From: Lasiodiplodia sp. COLG20
Taxonomy: Eukaryota > Ascomycota > Dothideomycetes > Botryosphaeriales > Botryosphaeriaceae
Direction: 5' to 3'
Length of the DNA: 64,000 nucleotides
NCBI GenBank assembly: GCA_009801085.1
Contig: VNWV01000003.1
Location: 3,348,001-3,412,000, forward strand
Shown here: positions 44,114-55,800 of the stretch, piece after piece
Numbering within the stretch: the stretch's first letter is position 1
How the letters are laid out: each line of letters starts with the position of its first letter
Notes under the pieces: generated by a model
Database searches by the model: none
Told to the model about the DNA's origin: nothing
Seen by the model: the letters and a program-made list of their open reading frames with translations, nothing else
Made by a program: the position numbers and the translations under genes

Positions 44114-45514
44114 GACTGCAGCACTGGTGATCCACTAGGAGCAGGGTGTAGGAAGCAAGCAAGAGACAAGTGATGCGCGCGGAGACGGCGAGATAAATGT
44201 AGCACTCGGCACTGGGGCCAACGAAAAGAGCCGCGGAGCATTGCGTATCTGCAGCTCGAAACTAAGCGCGCAAATGTGGGCAAGGCAGCGAAGGGCGAAT
44301 GAGAGTGAGACATTGGAATAGGAAAGATCGGAAGTATGTCCGAAAGAGGTAGCGTTTGAGGAGCATTTTTCAGCAAGCGGTTTTCTGGACTGATCACGCA
44401 TGCATGGCGGCTTATCGAGACGGCGCTAGCCGTTGTGCAAGAAAAGGCATCGACGGACACCGACTGACAGCTGCCACTGCGTGGTCGTGGTGAGCGAGTC
44501 AGCATCCGACTAAGTCCGCCGTACGAAGGAACTACGTACTCTTTCAGGTTTCGCGCAATCCACCCTCGCGCCTCCCGCCCACGCCGCCCCCACATGCTAC
44601 GGGCTGACCGAGAAAAATGACTCCTGTCCATGTGGCACAGCAAGACACTGCGGATAGAGCGCTTGATTCCCTTTGCCGCCGCTTGCAAGGCTGACCTCAT
44701 ACAATGAGTAACTGTGGCGGCCAGCCCAGCCGCAAAAAAAAAAAAAATTCATGGCGGTGCGAGATGAAAACGCCACCAAAACGCTCGGGTCAAACACACG
44801 GTTTCCCGCTGCTTTGGTATGACGGGTGGGCCGGCTCGCGAGGGCGGCCCGCCGCTAACCTTCCACCACGGACTGTAGATCTTTCATGAATCGCGAACCG
44901 CGCTTTGACGCAATGACGAGCAACTGATGTGATTATGTCTTAGCAATCTTCTGACATATGCGGGTAGTAGAAGCTATCGTTCGGACGAGAATTGTCAATG
45001 CCACATTTACATTCAGATACACCCATGGCATGAGCAAGAAACAAACTCACGCTAGTCTTCGGCCGCCGCACCCTCTGTACTGCGGAACCATGGATCTTTG
45101 TGTAACGTATGCTGCGGGGAACCCTGTGGATGATCCAGCCCCAAAGCGGGACGAACCTTATCAGAATAAGCTCCGTGATACTTTCAGCGAAGGAAGAAGA
45201 GCACCGATGGTCTCACATAGGAACGCCCTTGCGTTCTAGAAAACAACGCCGACCAAGGATGCAACAAGCAAACACATACGTCACTGACCCACTTCAGCTT
45301 GGTTTCTAGTGAGAACTGATGAAACGCATTGGTAGCTGGTTTGGGGAAAGAAAGCTTCGTCACATCACCTACTTCTTTTGGATATTTTGCCAATGATCGA
45401 GTATGCAGCTGTTTATTTGAGACTATAGTATTAACCAGGGGTCAACCCTTGGTGGATTGCCATTGCTCCAAATCACAGAGTAACTCTTCTCCATCTTCTT
45501 TCCTTCTCCTATCC
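44114..45514. other. Intergenic 1.4 kb holding a degenerate MITE
   Basis: This is the upstream region of the MFS gene and the 3' region of the RidA gene. It contains MITE copy 6 (to 45077) and a short A-run at 44744. No other gene is supported. Confidence 0.5.
44880..45077. mobile_element. Palindromic MITE, copy 6 (degenerate)
   Basis: The left core arm GGGTAGTAGAAGCTATCG is present at about 44961, but the right core arm has decayed: only CACCCATGGCATGAGCAAG remains, the outer flank of the core in other copies. The right end CACGCTAGTCTTCGG...CCCTCTG is followed by TA, matching copy 3. The left terminus could not be placed exactly. Confidence 0.65.
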
Positions 45515-45928
45515 TCAAGCTTTGCGTTTGTTTCCAGCATATGCCTCAACCTCAACCTCAATGATCATCCTTGGATCCGCAAGATGGGAAACCCCTACCC
45601 CTGTCAAGATGGGCTTGTGATTCGGCGTGTGCTTTGTGAGAACCTCCACCGTTTTCGCAATCGATAGCGGAAGCGAGACATGGTACGTTCGTACCTGGTA
45701 GACGTCTTCCCAGCCGAGGTCGACCGTGGCAAGAACACGCTCGACGTTTTTGAAGGCGAGCTCGATTTGATTGTCCATGTCGTTGGCGTCTAACTCATTT
45801 TCCGGGGTCCATCCGCCCTGGCCGGCGATCTTGACGATGTCCCCGACTACAACGGCTTGCGAATAGTGGTACAGGCGATTTCGCTCCTCGCCAGCACCCG
45901 CGTCATTGTAATATTTCAGAGAGGACAT
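45515..45928 (-). CDS. RidA/YjgF-family protein
   Basis: Single exon, 137 residues from ATG 45928 (MSSLKYYND); an upstream in-frame start would add 13 residues with no family match. Motifs are HYSQAVVVGDIVKIAGQGGW, NQIELAFKNVERVLATVDLG, VYQVRTYHVSL and LADPRMIIEVEVEAYAG; the Arg of DPRM is the usual ligand residue of the family. RidA proteins hydrolyse reactive enamine/imine intermediates released by PLP enzymes. Eukaryotic YjgF paralogues near metabolic genes often take on pathway-specific roles. It lies between an MFS exporter and two dehydrogenases. Confidence 0.88.
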   Translation of the reverse strand: MSSLKYYNDAGAGEERNRLYHYSQAVVVGDIVKIAGQGGWTPENELDANDMDNQIELAFKNVERVLATVDLGWEDVYQVRTYHVSLPLSIAKTVEVLTKHTPNHKPILTGVGVSHLADPRMIIEVEVEAYAGNKRKA

Positions 45929-46733
45929 TGCTTGAATCGGCTCTTCTGGTAGAAAGTCAGCGAACACTACACAACTCTGTACCGCTGGGAAGAATTACAG
46001 AAGCGTGAGAATCAATAGATTTCGGTGAAGATGCTCCCACAGGAGAGTAAAAGGCCTTTGTGGATTGCTCGGATTAAGGAATAAAGTCAGAACTGGTGCG
46101 CTTCATACTCGGCCATTACAAGCTGTATATATATCGGTGCTCCAGTGAGCCTATATCCTACAATGAATGCAGTATTAGTCAAACTGTGATGAATGCTTAG
46201 CCGTAGAAGCTTATAAATCGGGCTGGTGGTTTTCGTCCGTGACTTGGCGGTCCTGGACGGCGTCTTGGTCCAAAGAATCCTTCGAACACTAAGACATAAG
46301 CCAGCGTCGATGCTAGTGAGGGCCCAACTACATTATAGACCTCGTTCGTAATACTTCTACTTCCCAAACCATACTAGCGTGTACAATCTTCTCTTCGAAG
46401 AGCCATCGCAACCTAAACGGAGGGGTCCGGATGAGCTAAACGGCATCTGCTTAGTCGCTCCGAACGCGCGTGATCAACTCCGACACCACCCTATCGCCCC
46501 GTAGTTGTAATGGGGCATTGAAGAAAGCAGGGAAGAACCATCTTGCGATTCGTCGGGAGGGACTCTGTGCCGCACGTGGTCAGAAAGAGGCAAAGATTGT
46601 CGGGCGACTTTTAGGTGGGTCTTCGCTAATGCAGGCTAAAGGGTCTTCCAATACTTCTTCCCTTTGCCACGGGCCGACCAAGCTTATTCGCACCAATGTG
46701 CTGAGTAAGGCCCAGAGCCAAGACCATGGCATA
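45929..46733. other. Intergenic 0.8 kb
   Basis: This is the upstream region of the RidA gene. A TATATATA motif at about 46131 precedes it by roughly 200 bp. No gene was found. Confidence 0.5.
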
Positions 46734-46990
46734 CAGAGGGGTATCGCAGTCAAGGCTAGGAATAGTAGGTCCCTAAACATGGTGTAACTGTGCCCCAGCT
46801 CTCTCTTTCTTTCTCCCTCTCTCTCTTTTTTTTTTTTTTTTCCTTTTGGTGGAATACAAAAGACAACAAGTGTGGGTAGTTGAAGCTATCATCCGGACGT
46901 GAATGTATAATTGTTAATTCGACATTTGCATCCGGACGATAGCTTCAACGACCCATGATATGAGCGAAAACTCATGTGGTATAGGCGCTC
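46734..46990. mobile_element. Palindromic MITE, copy 7 (promoter-proximal)
   Basis: The left end CAGAGGGGTATCGCAG is preceded by TA. The core hairpin at about 46871-46958 has arms GTTGAAGCTATCATCCGGACG and the inverted CATCCGGACGATAGCTTCAA. The right outer end is not clear, so the limit is approximate. A long pyrimidine run (46797-46845) sits inside. The right edge is only about 150 bp upstream of the next start codon. Confidence 0.78.
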
Positions 46991-47144
46991 ATCAGTCATC
47001 CTGACTATTATTATGCACACTCCGTGTTTGGCCCCATGGAGGATTGAAGGCCCTGTATTTGATAATTTGAACCTCGAAGATATATATTTCAAGATGTTCC
47101 ATGTCAAGATAATTCCGTCAGCTATTTTTCAACAGTATCGCAAA

Positions 47145-48144
47145 ATGGGAGATATCGGACCCACGCCCAAGGTGGCTATCGTGACCGGTGCAACCGTATG
47201 CCTTTCGCCTTTCCCACGGTCCACTGATAAGAAAGACTGATCAACAAAACAGTCCGGCATCGGCATCGATATCGCCAAGGACCTCGTGTCCAGAGACTAC
47301 AAAGTCGCCGTCGTGGGGCGACGGGCGCCGGCGGGCGAGCAGGTCGCAGCGTCGCTCGGCAGCGCCGACCAGGCATGCTTCTTCCCGGCGGACGTGTCGT
47401 CGTACGCGTCGCAGGCGGCCATGTTCCGGGCGGTGTGGGCGCGCTGGGGGCGCATCGACGCGCTGTGCGCCAACGCGGGCATCGTCGACCAGTCGTCGGC
47501 ATACCTGCTAGACTGGCGCGAGCGTGGCGTCAACGACGTGCCGCCGGCGCCCGACCTGGCCTGCACCGACGCCGACTGGAAGGGCGTCGTCTACGGCGCC
47601 CGCCTGGCCGCCCACTTCATGCGCCACAACAACCCATCACCCGGCGGCAAGATCGTGGTGACGGGCAGCCTCGGCGCCCTCTTCCCGCACCAGAGCTACC
47701 CGGAGTACTGCGGGGCCAAGGCGGCTGTTGCGCAGTTCGTGCGCGGCGTCGCCCCGCTGCTGAAGGAGAAGGATAATATTGCTATCAATGTCGTGCATCC
47801 CGGCATCGTGGAGACGCCTATCGTGCCGCCGGAGATGATACAGGCCGTGTCGCGGGAATGGTGGGTTGAGTTTCTTTCCCCTCAATCGATCCTCAGATGA
47901 CAACAGCTGATTTGCGGCCAGTCTCACCCCGGTTGAGACGGTGTTGAAGGGGTACAGGATGTTCTTAGATGACGAAACGGGAATGACGGGCAAGAATGTA
48001 GAGGCGTCAGGCGACAAGCTCAACTTCTACGAATTACCAGAGATGCTGAACGGAAAGGTGACGAAGCGGTCTGTCACCGTGTGGGAGCCGCTGTTTGCCA
48101 TGATGCATCATGAGAAGTCGGGCTTGCCTGATGCAATTGAGTAA
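47145..48144 (+). CDS. Short-chain dehydrogenase/reductase (15-PGDH-like)
   Basis: Three exons (47145-47195, 47253-47860, 47922-48144) with 57 and 61 bp GT-AG introns encode 293 residues. The first join rebuilds the Rossmann motif VTGAT/SGIGIDIA. Also present are VVGRRAP, ADVSSYASQ, LCANAGIVD, the catalytic Ser in VVTGSLGALFP, the Tyr/Lys pair in YPEYCGAKAAV, and HPGIVETPIVPPE. It is a cytosolic NAD(P)-dependent classical SDR, closest in pattern to 15-hydroxyprostaglandin-dehydrogenase-like fungal proteins that oxidise secondary alcohols. Substrate unknown. A MITE hairpin lies within about 200 bp upstream of the start. Confidence 0.9.
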
Positions 48145-48497
48145 TCTCTTGGACGGCGCGAAGGCCGTCTGCTGAATGGATCAATTACCGCGCCCAAAAT
48201 TGTATCGACTTACGAACCCGAGTGAGAACCCGATAGCGTCGTGCCTACTTAAAGTCTCAACAGCGCTGGTCTCGACCGTCAACAGCTGATTGACAGACCA
48301 CCGACTCGACACGCTCGATTCCAAAAGAAGGATCGTGTAGAGGAAAATTTTCGCGCGCAAGAGCAGAAAACAGCAGATACACGGTGGGAGTGGAACGTGC
48401 GACTCCGGTGGGCGTGACGTCTTCTACCCCGCCATACCCCGCGTCACCCATTCGCGCCTTCCAACCAAACAACTTTTTTCTTCCATACAACGCAGCA
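48145..48497. other. Short intergenic region between tandem SDR genes
   Basis: It holds the 3' end of one dehydrogenase gene and the upstream region of the next on the same strand. Nothing else was seen. Confidence 0.5.
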
Positions 48498-49484
48498 ATG
48501 TCGCGCCCCGAAGTCAGCAGAACCGCCTCTACGAACCTCTCCAGCGGCCCCGGCCTGCGCCAGCTGGAAGGCAAGCTCGCCGTCGTCACCGGTGCCTCGC
48601 GAGGTAAACAGCTACTCCGTCTTCTTGTCCTACCTCCTATCCCGCACAACGCCAATCGCTGACACGCCAATGTCTCGCCTACAGGCATCGGTGCCGCAAT
48701 CTGTACGAACCTCGCCAGCAAAGGCGCGTCGCTCGTCATGAACTACACGTCCGACAAGTCGGCCGGCCCGACCCAAGAGCTCGCCACCCAGCTGGAGAGC
48801 ACCTACGGCATCCGCACCACGATCGTGCAAGCCGATATGGGCAGCGAAAAGGGCCCCGCCCACGTCATCGACGTTGCTAAGAACCACTTCTCGCACCCCA
48901 AGACGGGCAAGTTCCAGATCGACATCATCATCAATAACGCCGGCGTCGCCGGTAACCAGACTATCGCTCAGACGGAGGTGAAGCACTTCGAGTGGCTGTT
49001 CAATGTCAACGTTCGCGGTCCGCTCCTGCTCATGCAGGCCGCCGAGCAATACTTGCCGCACGACCGCTCCGGCCGCGTCGTCAACCTGTCGTCCGTCTCG
49101 TCGTCGCTCGGCTTCGTCGGCCAGAGCATCTACGGCGGCACCAAGGCCGCCCTCGAGTCCATGACGCGCACCTGGGCCCGCGAGCTGTCGGAGCGTGCGA
49201 CGGTCAATGCTGTCAACCCTGGCCCTGTCGCCACGGATATGTACGCGGGCAATGGCGAGGAATTCTTCACCATGATCAACCCGTGGTTGAAGAACACCCC
49301 GCTGGCGCCTGTGAGGGAGGGTGTGGATCGCGACGACTTCATTCAGGCGGCACCGAAGGCTGGCGGAAGGCCGGCATATGAGGAGGAGATTGCCGGCGTC
49401 GTCGGCATGCTGTGCAGCCCCGAAGCCAGCTGGAGCACCGGAAGCGTGGTCTGCGCCAACGGAGGCATGCGCTTTAGCCCATGA
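48498..49484 (+). CDS. Short-chain dehydrogenase/reductase (classical)
   Basis: Two exons (48498-48603, 48685-49484) with an 81 bp GT-AG intron encode 301 residues. The join rebuilds VVTGASR/GIGAAICTNLA. Further motifs are QADMGS, IDIIINNAGVAGN, VNLSSVSSSLG (catalytic Ser), YGGTKAALESM (Tyr and Lys), VNAVNPGPVATDMY and the end CANGGMRFSP. It resembles 3-ketoacyl-ACP-reductase-like fungal SDRs. Although adjacent, it is not a close tandem duplicate of the preceding dehydrogenase: catalytic loops and C-termini differ. Confidence 0.92.
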
Positions 49485-51966
49485 GTGGTGGAATCATGAC
49501 GGTGAGCAGTTTCTGAATCCTCTTCGGTGTTTGGGGCCGAGCTGTATAGACTTCTTGCACATCAAATGTGCTAATAGATCTCATTGGCGTTTTCATGGCC
49601 TCCCGTACTTCGTCAGCGTTGCGTTTCGATCAAGAACTTGTGGGGATCTTGCCCTGTGCTCGGGGTCCTCTTTGTCCCTCTTTCAGCATCATTTTGACCT
49701 CTCTCCAGTTCGTGACGAAAGTGAGCAGAGTATTGCATGGGATGCTAACCATTGAGGAAGTAAGCCCGAAAAGGTCAACTCGCTTCGGATGGGGCTGAAG
49801 AGCATGAGTTGACATCGGACGGTGCGCCATGTGTCTTCAAGCATTCCACTGGGCTTGCGCTTTCTATCCCCATTGTCTCGATTCCTGCACCCCGCATGCC
49901 GGCACTCGCTTACAGGCCGTGGCTTTCAGCCTGGACTGCATTCTGCTGACGTGCATTCGAAAGCGAGTAATGTTGCGCTTGCCCACGCGAAGGATCCATG
50001 CAAGGCTCACAGGTCCCATTGCTTGACTGGTGGCAGAATAACGCATTGGGCCCTGGGCATCAGCGAGCTAAGATATAGCAATTGTGCAGGCTGCTAAGTG
50101 AAGTTAGCCTCTGCAGCCTTGCGCAACTTCATTCATAGAGGTATCTTCCAGCATATTCCTTGAACCCAATTCCTACACTAGCAATGGCTCACATATAGCT
50201 TTCGGAGACCTACCCTTTAGAGCGGAGGAGTTTCCATTTATGGGAAATGATCGATCATCATTTAGAGGACGTCAAAGCTGAAGCCGCTATTACCGCGGAA
50301 TTTCTGGACTTCACTCCTTCGTACATGCTTACAGCGTTGGGAATCCTATCCCAGCAGTGTTCAGTCCCGAACAGAATCTCCGTACACCTGGTCGCCCGAT
50401 GTGGTATGTTCTACCCCAAGGACAGAGTCGTCTCTCCGCCCTCTGCCTTGCGCTGAGTGCCAAGTATTCTAAGTATAAACTTTTCCGACTTTCATATTTG
50501 ATTGGTGCCCTTCATATTTTCAAGTAAGCAGCCTCGACATAATGACGTCGTGCAGAATTCAGACGGAAATCCTTGAGCTCAGAAGGCTCTCAGGAGACTC
50601 CAACTTGTGATTTCTTCATTTTTATTGTTTGAGCAGGATTGGACGACTTTTTGAGTGGCTGCAGGTTTATGCACAGAGGGGTATCGCAGCCGAAGGCTTG
50701 CATGAATGCTTTCCGCTCCATGCCAAGGGTAGTTGAAGCTATCATCCAGACGGGCCTGTGGAACTAAAAAAGTTCTACATGTACGTTCAGACGATAGCTT
50801 CAACTGCCCACATATTTTGATTTTCTAAAGGGGGAAAAAGGCCCTGCTGTTCTTCACGCTAGCCTGCGGCTGCAGTACCCCTCTGTGCTGGACGGCACAC
50901 GTGAGATGTTCCGTTGGTGGCGGCTAGGGAGCGGCTCTCGGCATCCAGCCGAAGCCTCGTTACCAAAATAGCCGAGTCTTAACCTCTAGAATCACTGCGA
51001 TGCAACTCTGCAGCCAGGGACAACTCACTGCTGATCCCCATTAGGCTGCTTACTTGGTGGCGTTCCAACCAGGCACACCGCCCCATCCTCCTCGGCGCCT
51101 CTCAGATCACCAGTGAGCATATTTCCTTTCTGGAGCTTCCTCCGCGCCGGCTATGCCCGTTTTAAATGCCCGCTCGTATAATCCTACTACCCCACCATGG
51201 AGATGCTGGTCAGCAAGCATTAGCCGAAGCTTCCGGAAGGCGGAGCGATCGTCGGTGTTTCTTTTGCGCAACCCGCCAAGGGTCCCAGCATAATCACTGC
51301 ATCTGTCTCAGAGCGTGGTCACGCTACCCGACGTTTGTGAGCGGGCTTCAAGACATGCAATTTATCTTCACTCTCGGGCGATACAATGCTACGATACAGC
51401 AGAAATGCGCCTGCATGGACACGGCAGCATTCCCCACATGACGATGCCGGATCCCCGCCGCCATCACCGTCAATAGCAGGCTCTGATACGAAAGCTTGGC
51501 CTGCCACGATCTTGGCCAGACCGGCCTTGTCCTTTTCGGGGCAAAGCTTGGCCAACACCGTCAGCATGCAGACTGCCGCAGCTTATCCACAGCCCCGGAG
51601 AGAAAAAGAGCCGCGATGCTTGCTGCAATGCTGCATGATCTCCAGAAAACCTTTTGCTACGCCTCGGCCAGCTGACACGGAATGGGCGAAGCGTGTGCCC
51701 ACTTTAGCTCAATCCCCCGGAGGATTGCCACACGGCTGATGCCTACACAGGAAACCACCGCACAGCCCTGTACGGTACCTGTGCCGGCTAAGAAGAGTCG
51801 AATGATGGCCCGCCTGGGCAGAATATAAATTCAGATGATCTACCGCGCCTCAGTACCTCTTGCGTTCAACACAAGCGTGTCAAGAATCTCCTTTCCTCTC
51901 CGCAGTGCAAGAAGTCCTGCTTTAATATATTTTTAAAAAAAGCCTCATCACCAAAATCCATCCACC
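49485..51966. other. Intergenic 2.5 kb holding a complete MITE
   Basis: The spacer contains MITE copy 8 near its middle. The remaining frames lack motifs. The last 200 bp before the secreted-protein gene are likely its promoter and leader. Confidence 0.5.
50673..50885. mobile_element. Palindromic MITE, copy 8 (complete outer repeats)
   Basis: The left end CAGAGGGGTATCGCAGCC and the right end GGCTGCAGTACCCCTCTG are inverted repeats continuing inward as GAAGGCTTGC and GCTAGCCTGC. The core hairpin at about 50728-50810 has arms GGGTAGTTGAAGCTATCATC and GACGATAGCTTCAACTGCCC. Flanks are CA and TG rather than TA/TA, one transition away on each side. Confidence 0.87.
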
Positions 51967-52684
51967 ATGATGAAGTCCATCGCCGCCGCCGCCCTCTCCC
52001 TCCTCTCCCTGGCCTCGGCCTCCCCGCTCCTCACCAAGCGCACCGACCCCGTGTGCCCGGCCGACGGCTACCTGCCCGACGACCCGTCGTCGTGGCTGTT
52101 CCCGGTGGGCATCTACCCCATCTCCAAGAGCAACCCGGACACGAACTACGGCACCGTCTACTCGCCCAAGATCACGCCCGACGACTTCTGCACCATCTTC
52201 AACCTCTACGTGCCCGAGTCGGCCGCCGGCAAGACTTGCACCCTCAAGTTCTTCTTCCCCAGCCAGGACCAGCTCGTCACCAGCAGCTACACCTACGAGG
52301 GCCCCGGCCACTTCACCTTCACCGGCTACGCCTTCGGCACCGGCGCCACCGATGAGACCACCTGGAACAACCAGCCCGCCCCTGGTCCGAGTAAGTTCTT
52401 TCTTTGCTTTTTCTTTCTTTTTCTTTTCCCCCCTTAATATTGGAGTATCGCGTGATGTGTGTGAGCCTCGTGACTGATGAATTTTGTTTTTGACAGGCCC
52501 TCCTTCTCCGCCTGCTGTGCTGGAGCCGGGCAACGCCTACGTTATCAACGCCGGCGACTGCGGCGTTCAGGCTGGCCAGGGCTCGCTCGAGGTCAGCGGC
52601 ATGCTTTGCAGCCCCGACACTCACTTCGAATACTTCCAGAACTCCGGCCTGTGCCCCATCGGCTTCTACGTCGTCATCAGCTAA
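51967..52684 (+). CDS. Secreted protein with But2-like C-terminal domain
   Basis: Two exons (51967-52390, 52497-52684) with a GT-AG intron of 106 bp encode 203 residues. The signal peptide is MMKSIAAAALSLLSLASA, followed by a KR site (about 25) typical of Kex2 processing. The mature part has a beta-rich pattern: FPVGIYPISK, YSPKITPDDFCTIFNLYVP, TCTLKFFFPSQDQL, FTGYAFGTGATDETTW, and four or more Cys. The pattern resembles the ubiquitin-3-binding protein But2 C-terminal domain common in fungal secreted proteins. A role at the cell surface is inference. A small secreted Cys-containing protein could also be an effector, but nothing here proves it. Confidence 0.8.
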
Positions 52685-52851
52685 AGTGGCCGCGAACGCG
52701 ATTGTTGCGGAGAGGTTCGCTCTGGGGATGTAGACTCCCGGTCACGTTTGTTAATTGTGTAATGAGTAATACGAAACTTCATGACCGCATACAACTTAAT
52801 AAAACTCAATTTTACTCATGGAAGACTGAAACTAATTCTGCAAGCGGACAG

Positions 52852-55800
52852 TCAAGGCGCATTGGAAATGTGACATTCTGTTTTGTTTTGCTTTTTTCTC
52901 TTTCCCTTAGCCCTGGAACTCATCCCCAGACTCTCTTGGCCATATATTCGGCGAAGCCCATGTATACCCGCTTCTTTATCACGTGGTCGTGAAGAAGTCT
53001 GCGGTGCCTGCGGCTTAGGCAAAGGAATTTTTGAAGCATGCGGTACCCCTCTCGATACCGGCGAAGAAATACCAGGATTGAGGTCAAGTTCACGGGTAGG
53101 CAAAACTTCTTGATGGTTCGGCTTAATTTGTTTGATTTGATGCCCTTGTTGCCGTCGACGGTTTTCCAAAGACAGATTGCGGAAGCTATGTTTCGTCGAA
53201 ACGATCGAAGCAGCCATCAATTCACTTGGCCCGCTGCTTTCTGGCTTTTGGATGAAGCTGATATCTTGGTTTTCCTGGCTATAAAGACCCGTTGTAAGAT
53301 CCTCTTTCGAGTTGCAGATGCTGTCCAAGAGCGTACCTGACTGGCCAAATATCACAGCACCTTCTCCGTAAGGATCCAGGTTGCCTGGCCCGTTGACGGT
53401 TCCAACAGCATGCTTCCCTAAAATCTGGCTGAGGCGACTACATCCGCAGTGATATGCTCCATGTGAATTGCATGGTTGAAAGACCGGGCGATTTTGATGC
53501 CACTGTAAGCGCGAGTTGGTTAAGAATTTGCGATCAAGTGGGCAGCCAGCAACCTCATATAAGTCTTTCAGCAGGCGCACCGTAACAGCAAGATAGTCCT
53601 TGCCTTTGGGTAGACTGAGCCAGCGTCGGCATAGGTTTTGGCATGTGTCCGAAGGTCTGATGAGATCTTCAAAGCCGTTGGCGAAGAGTGTGAGAGCGCC
53701 GATATCTTGGACGAGATTAACCCAGCCTCCACTGGTCTTGGCGATGTTGCATTTCCTCCGTACGCATGGAGATTTCTTCTGCACAACGTCTCGGAACTCA
53801 AAGCCATATATTTCCTGTCGTATATTGAGTTTAGGCTCAATACCTGGGGTAGTGTCGTTGTGATCTTTGTACGCTGCCAGATACTCCAGCAACGACCAGA
53901 CGTCTAAGACGACGTCCTTGAGTCGATAATCTTCTTCAATGAGAACTACATTGTTTGCGTCTCTCAAAAGTAACTCTTGAGCACTGCCCTCGGAAGGGTC
54001 CTTGGAGAATATTTTGATTTGTTCTTTAATATCACCAAGGAACCCCTTATGGCACCGTGCTTGGATGACGTGAAGCATCACATATGAGGCTCGGACCAGC
54101 CACGCTCTTTTCTCGCAGGAGTCGTAGAGATTGATCGGCATGCCCTCAGCCATAGCGACGACTTCCCTATACGGGCCGTTGTTCCTTTGGAAATGGCATT
54201 TTCCGTCTCTGGCACCAAAGCTGACGTTGAGTTGTGCCACTCCAAATTGCGAGAATCCAAAGGAACCTCCAGCCAGCTTGAGATTGTGATTACAGTCTTC
54301 GAGCTGAACGCCAGAGTAGTGGAGGTTGTCGTAATTAATCGTCTCGCTTCCAAGAAATATCTTGGCAACGCTACACCAGCCGACAAAGGCTTTTGTTGAC
54401 TGGAGCGCAGCCAGATCGATCTCATGGATCATCAGCCTGTTCGGACATTGCTTGGAACCATCCTCATACGCCAGATACTTGTCACCCTCGCTTCTGACCA
54501 AGTGCCATCGCACCCTGTCCTGGTTTCTTTCTGTGGGAACCAGCATTGTTGAGAGGCCTTTCAACACTACACCCCCATGGAACTCGACGGCGTGTCTGAC
54601 ACCAGCCAATGCTGCGAGAATGTCGAGCTGTATCTCTAGCCCTGATTCGCTTTCTCTTTCTGGAATTGGGAAGCCGCGAGTGACCACAGCACTGTTGAAG
54701 AGGGTGAGCCAGCAGGACTCCTCTTTCGCACTTAGAAGCCGTTCAGTGACAGATATGTCAAAGTTGGTAACTTCTTGCTCATTTGAGGCCACCTCACATA
54801 TCGATGGCTCTGAATATGACACTGTAGTCCCTGGGAGTCCTCCTCGAAGTGCAGCGGCAAGCCATGAAGTCTGTTGGACAATTTCGATGATGAACGGTAT
54901 GGATCCATTGACTTCTAGACGGACCGAAGTCTGCTTCTTTTTCCTCAACCATGTACTTTCAAATCTGATGCTGACCGGACCACCATCCTTGGAAGGGAGA
55001 TTCGCAAGTGGATTGTCAAGTAGCTCCTGTAGTAAGGGCAAAAGAACGTTGCAGGAATTTGGCCAGGTAGACTGAACATATTGAGCACAGGTGGTGGCAT
55101 ATGCGTAAAGTCCTGATCCACTCAAAACAAGTACGTTTGCCAGTAGTATTCTTTGGTCCTTGAATTGGGATTCAAGGAACTCGATTGGATTCCAGGCCAC
55201 TGAGTACGATGTGCGATACTGGCGGTCTTCAAGGCAATATTTGCAGCGGGTATACTGTGTTGTCCCTGAATTGGCAGTGCTGCGAGAGCAATCAAGGCAA
55301 GAATTGTTTTCAGGCTCAGCCATAGAGAAGCTGTTCGTGATGGTCGCCTGAATACTTCGCATCTGCGATTGATCATCGCAATACAAATTCCGCCGCATTG
55401 AAGCCATCAGATTTCTGAAAGGTCGTTGAGCGAGTAGAAAATTTTTGACATCATCGAGGTTGAAGTTTTCGTTGTCCTCAGATTCTTCAAAGTCCAAACT
55501 TTCCTCTTGTGAGAGTCCTTCCACTGCCTGTGGTCTAACAAATAAGATGATCCGCTCATCCAAGGAGAGGCGTATTCCATAGTCTTTCAGCCGGGAGAAA
55601 GTTAGTGCGTTTGGATCAATTGGGGAGAGCGCATTTTGCCGGATGTAACGCGCAATTTTAAGTCGATATCACCGGATCAGATCTTTAGCTATATTGTGGT
55701 CGAATACTGCAAGAGTAGATTTGTCGCTGCAAGCTGAGTTAGCCAAAATGCAGTAGTAGCACCACGATCGATCTAGATTTTCTTACCTTACAGGTTTATT

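Noticed and set aside
32424..49484. A secondary-metabolite gene cluster.
   Set aside because: No polyketide synthase, peptide synthetase, terpene cyclase or pathway regulator is present; a NorB-like reductase alone is not evidence.
52852..55563. A separate 903-residue gene starting at 55563.
   Set aside because: That start is TTG, and the same frame continues upstream through sequence that joins the DUF6590-like exons apart from one TGA.
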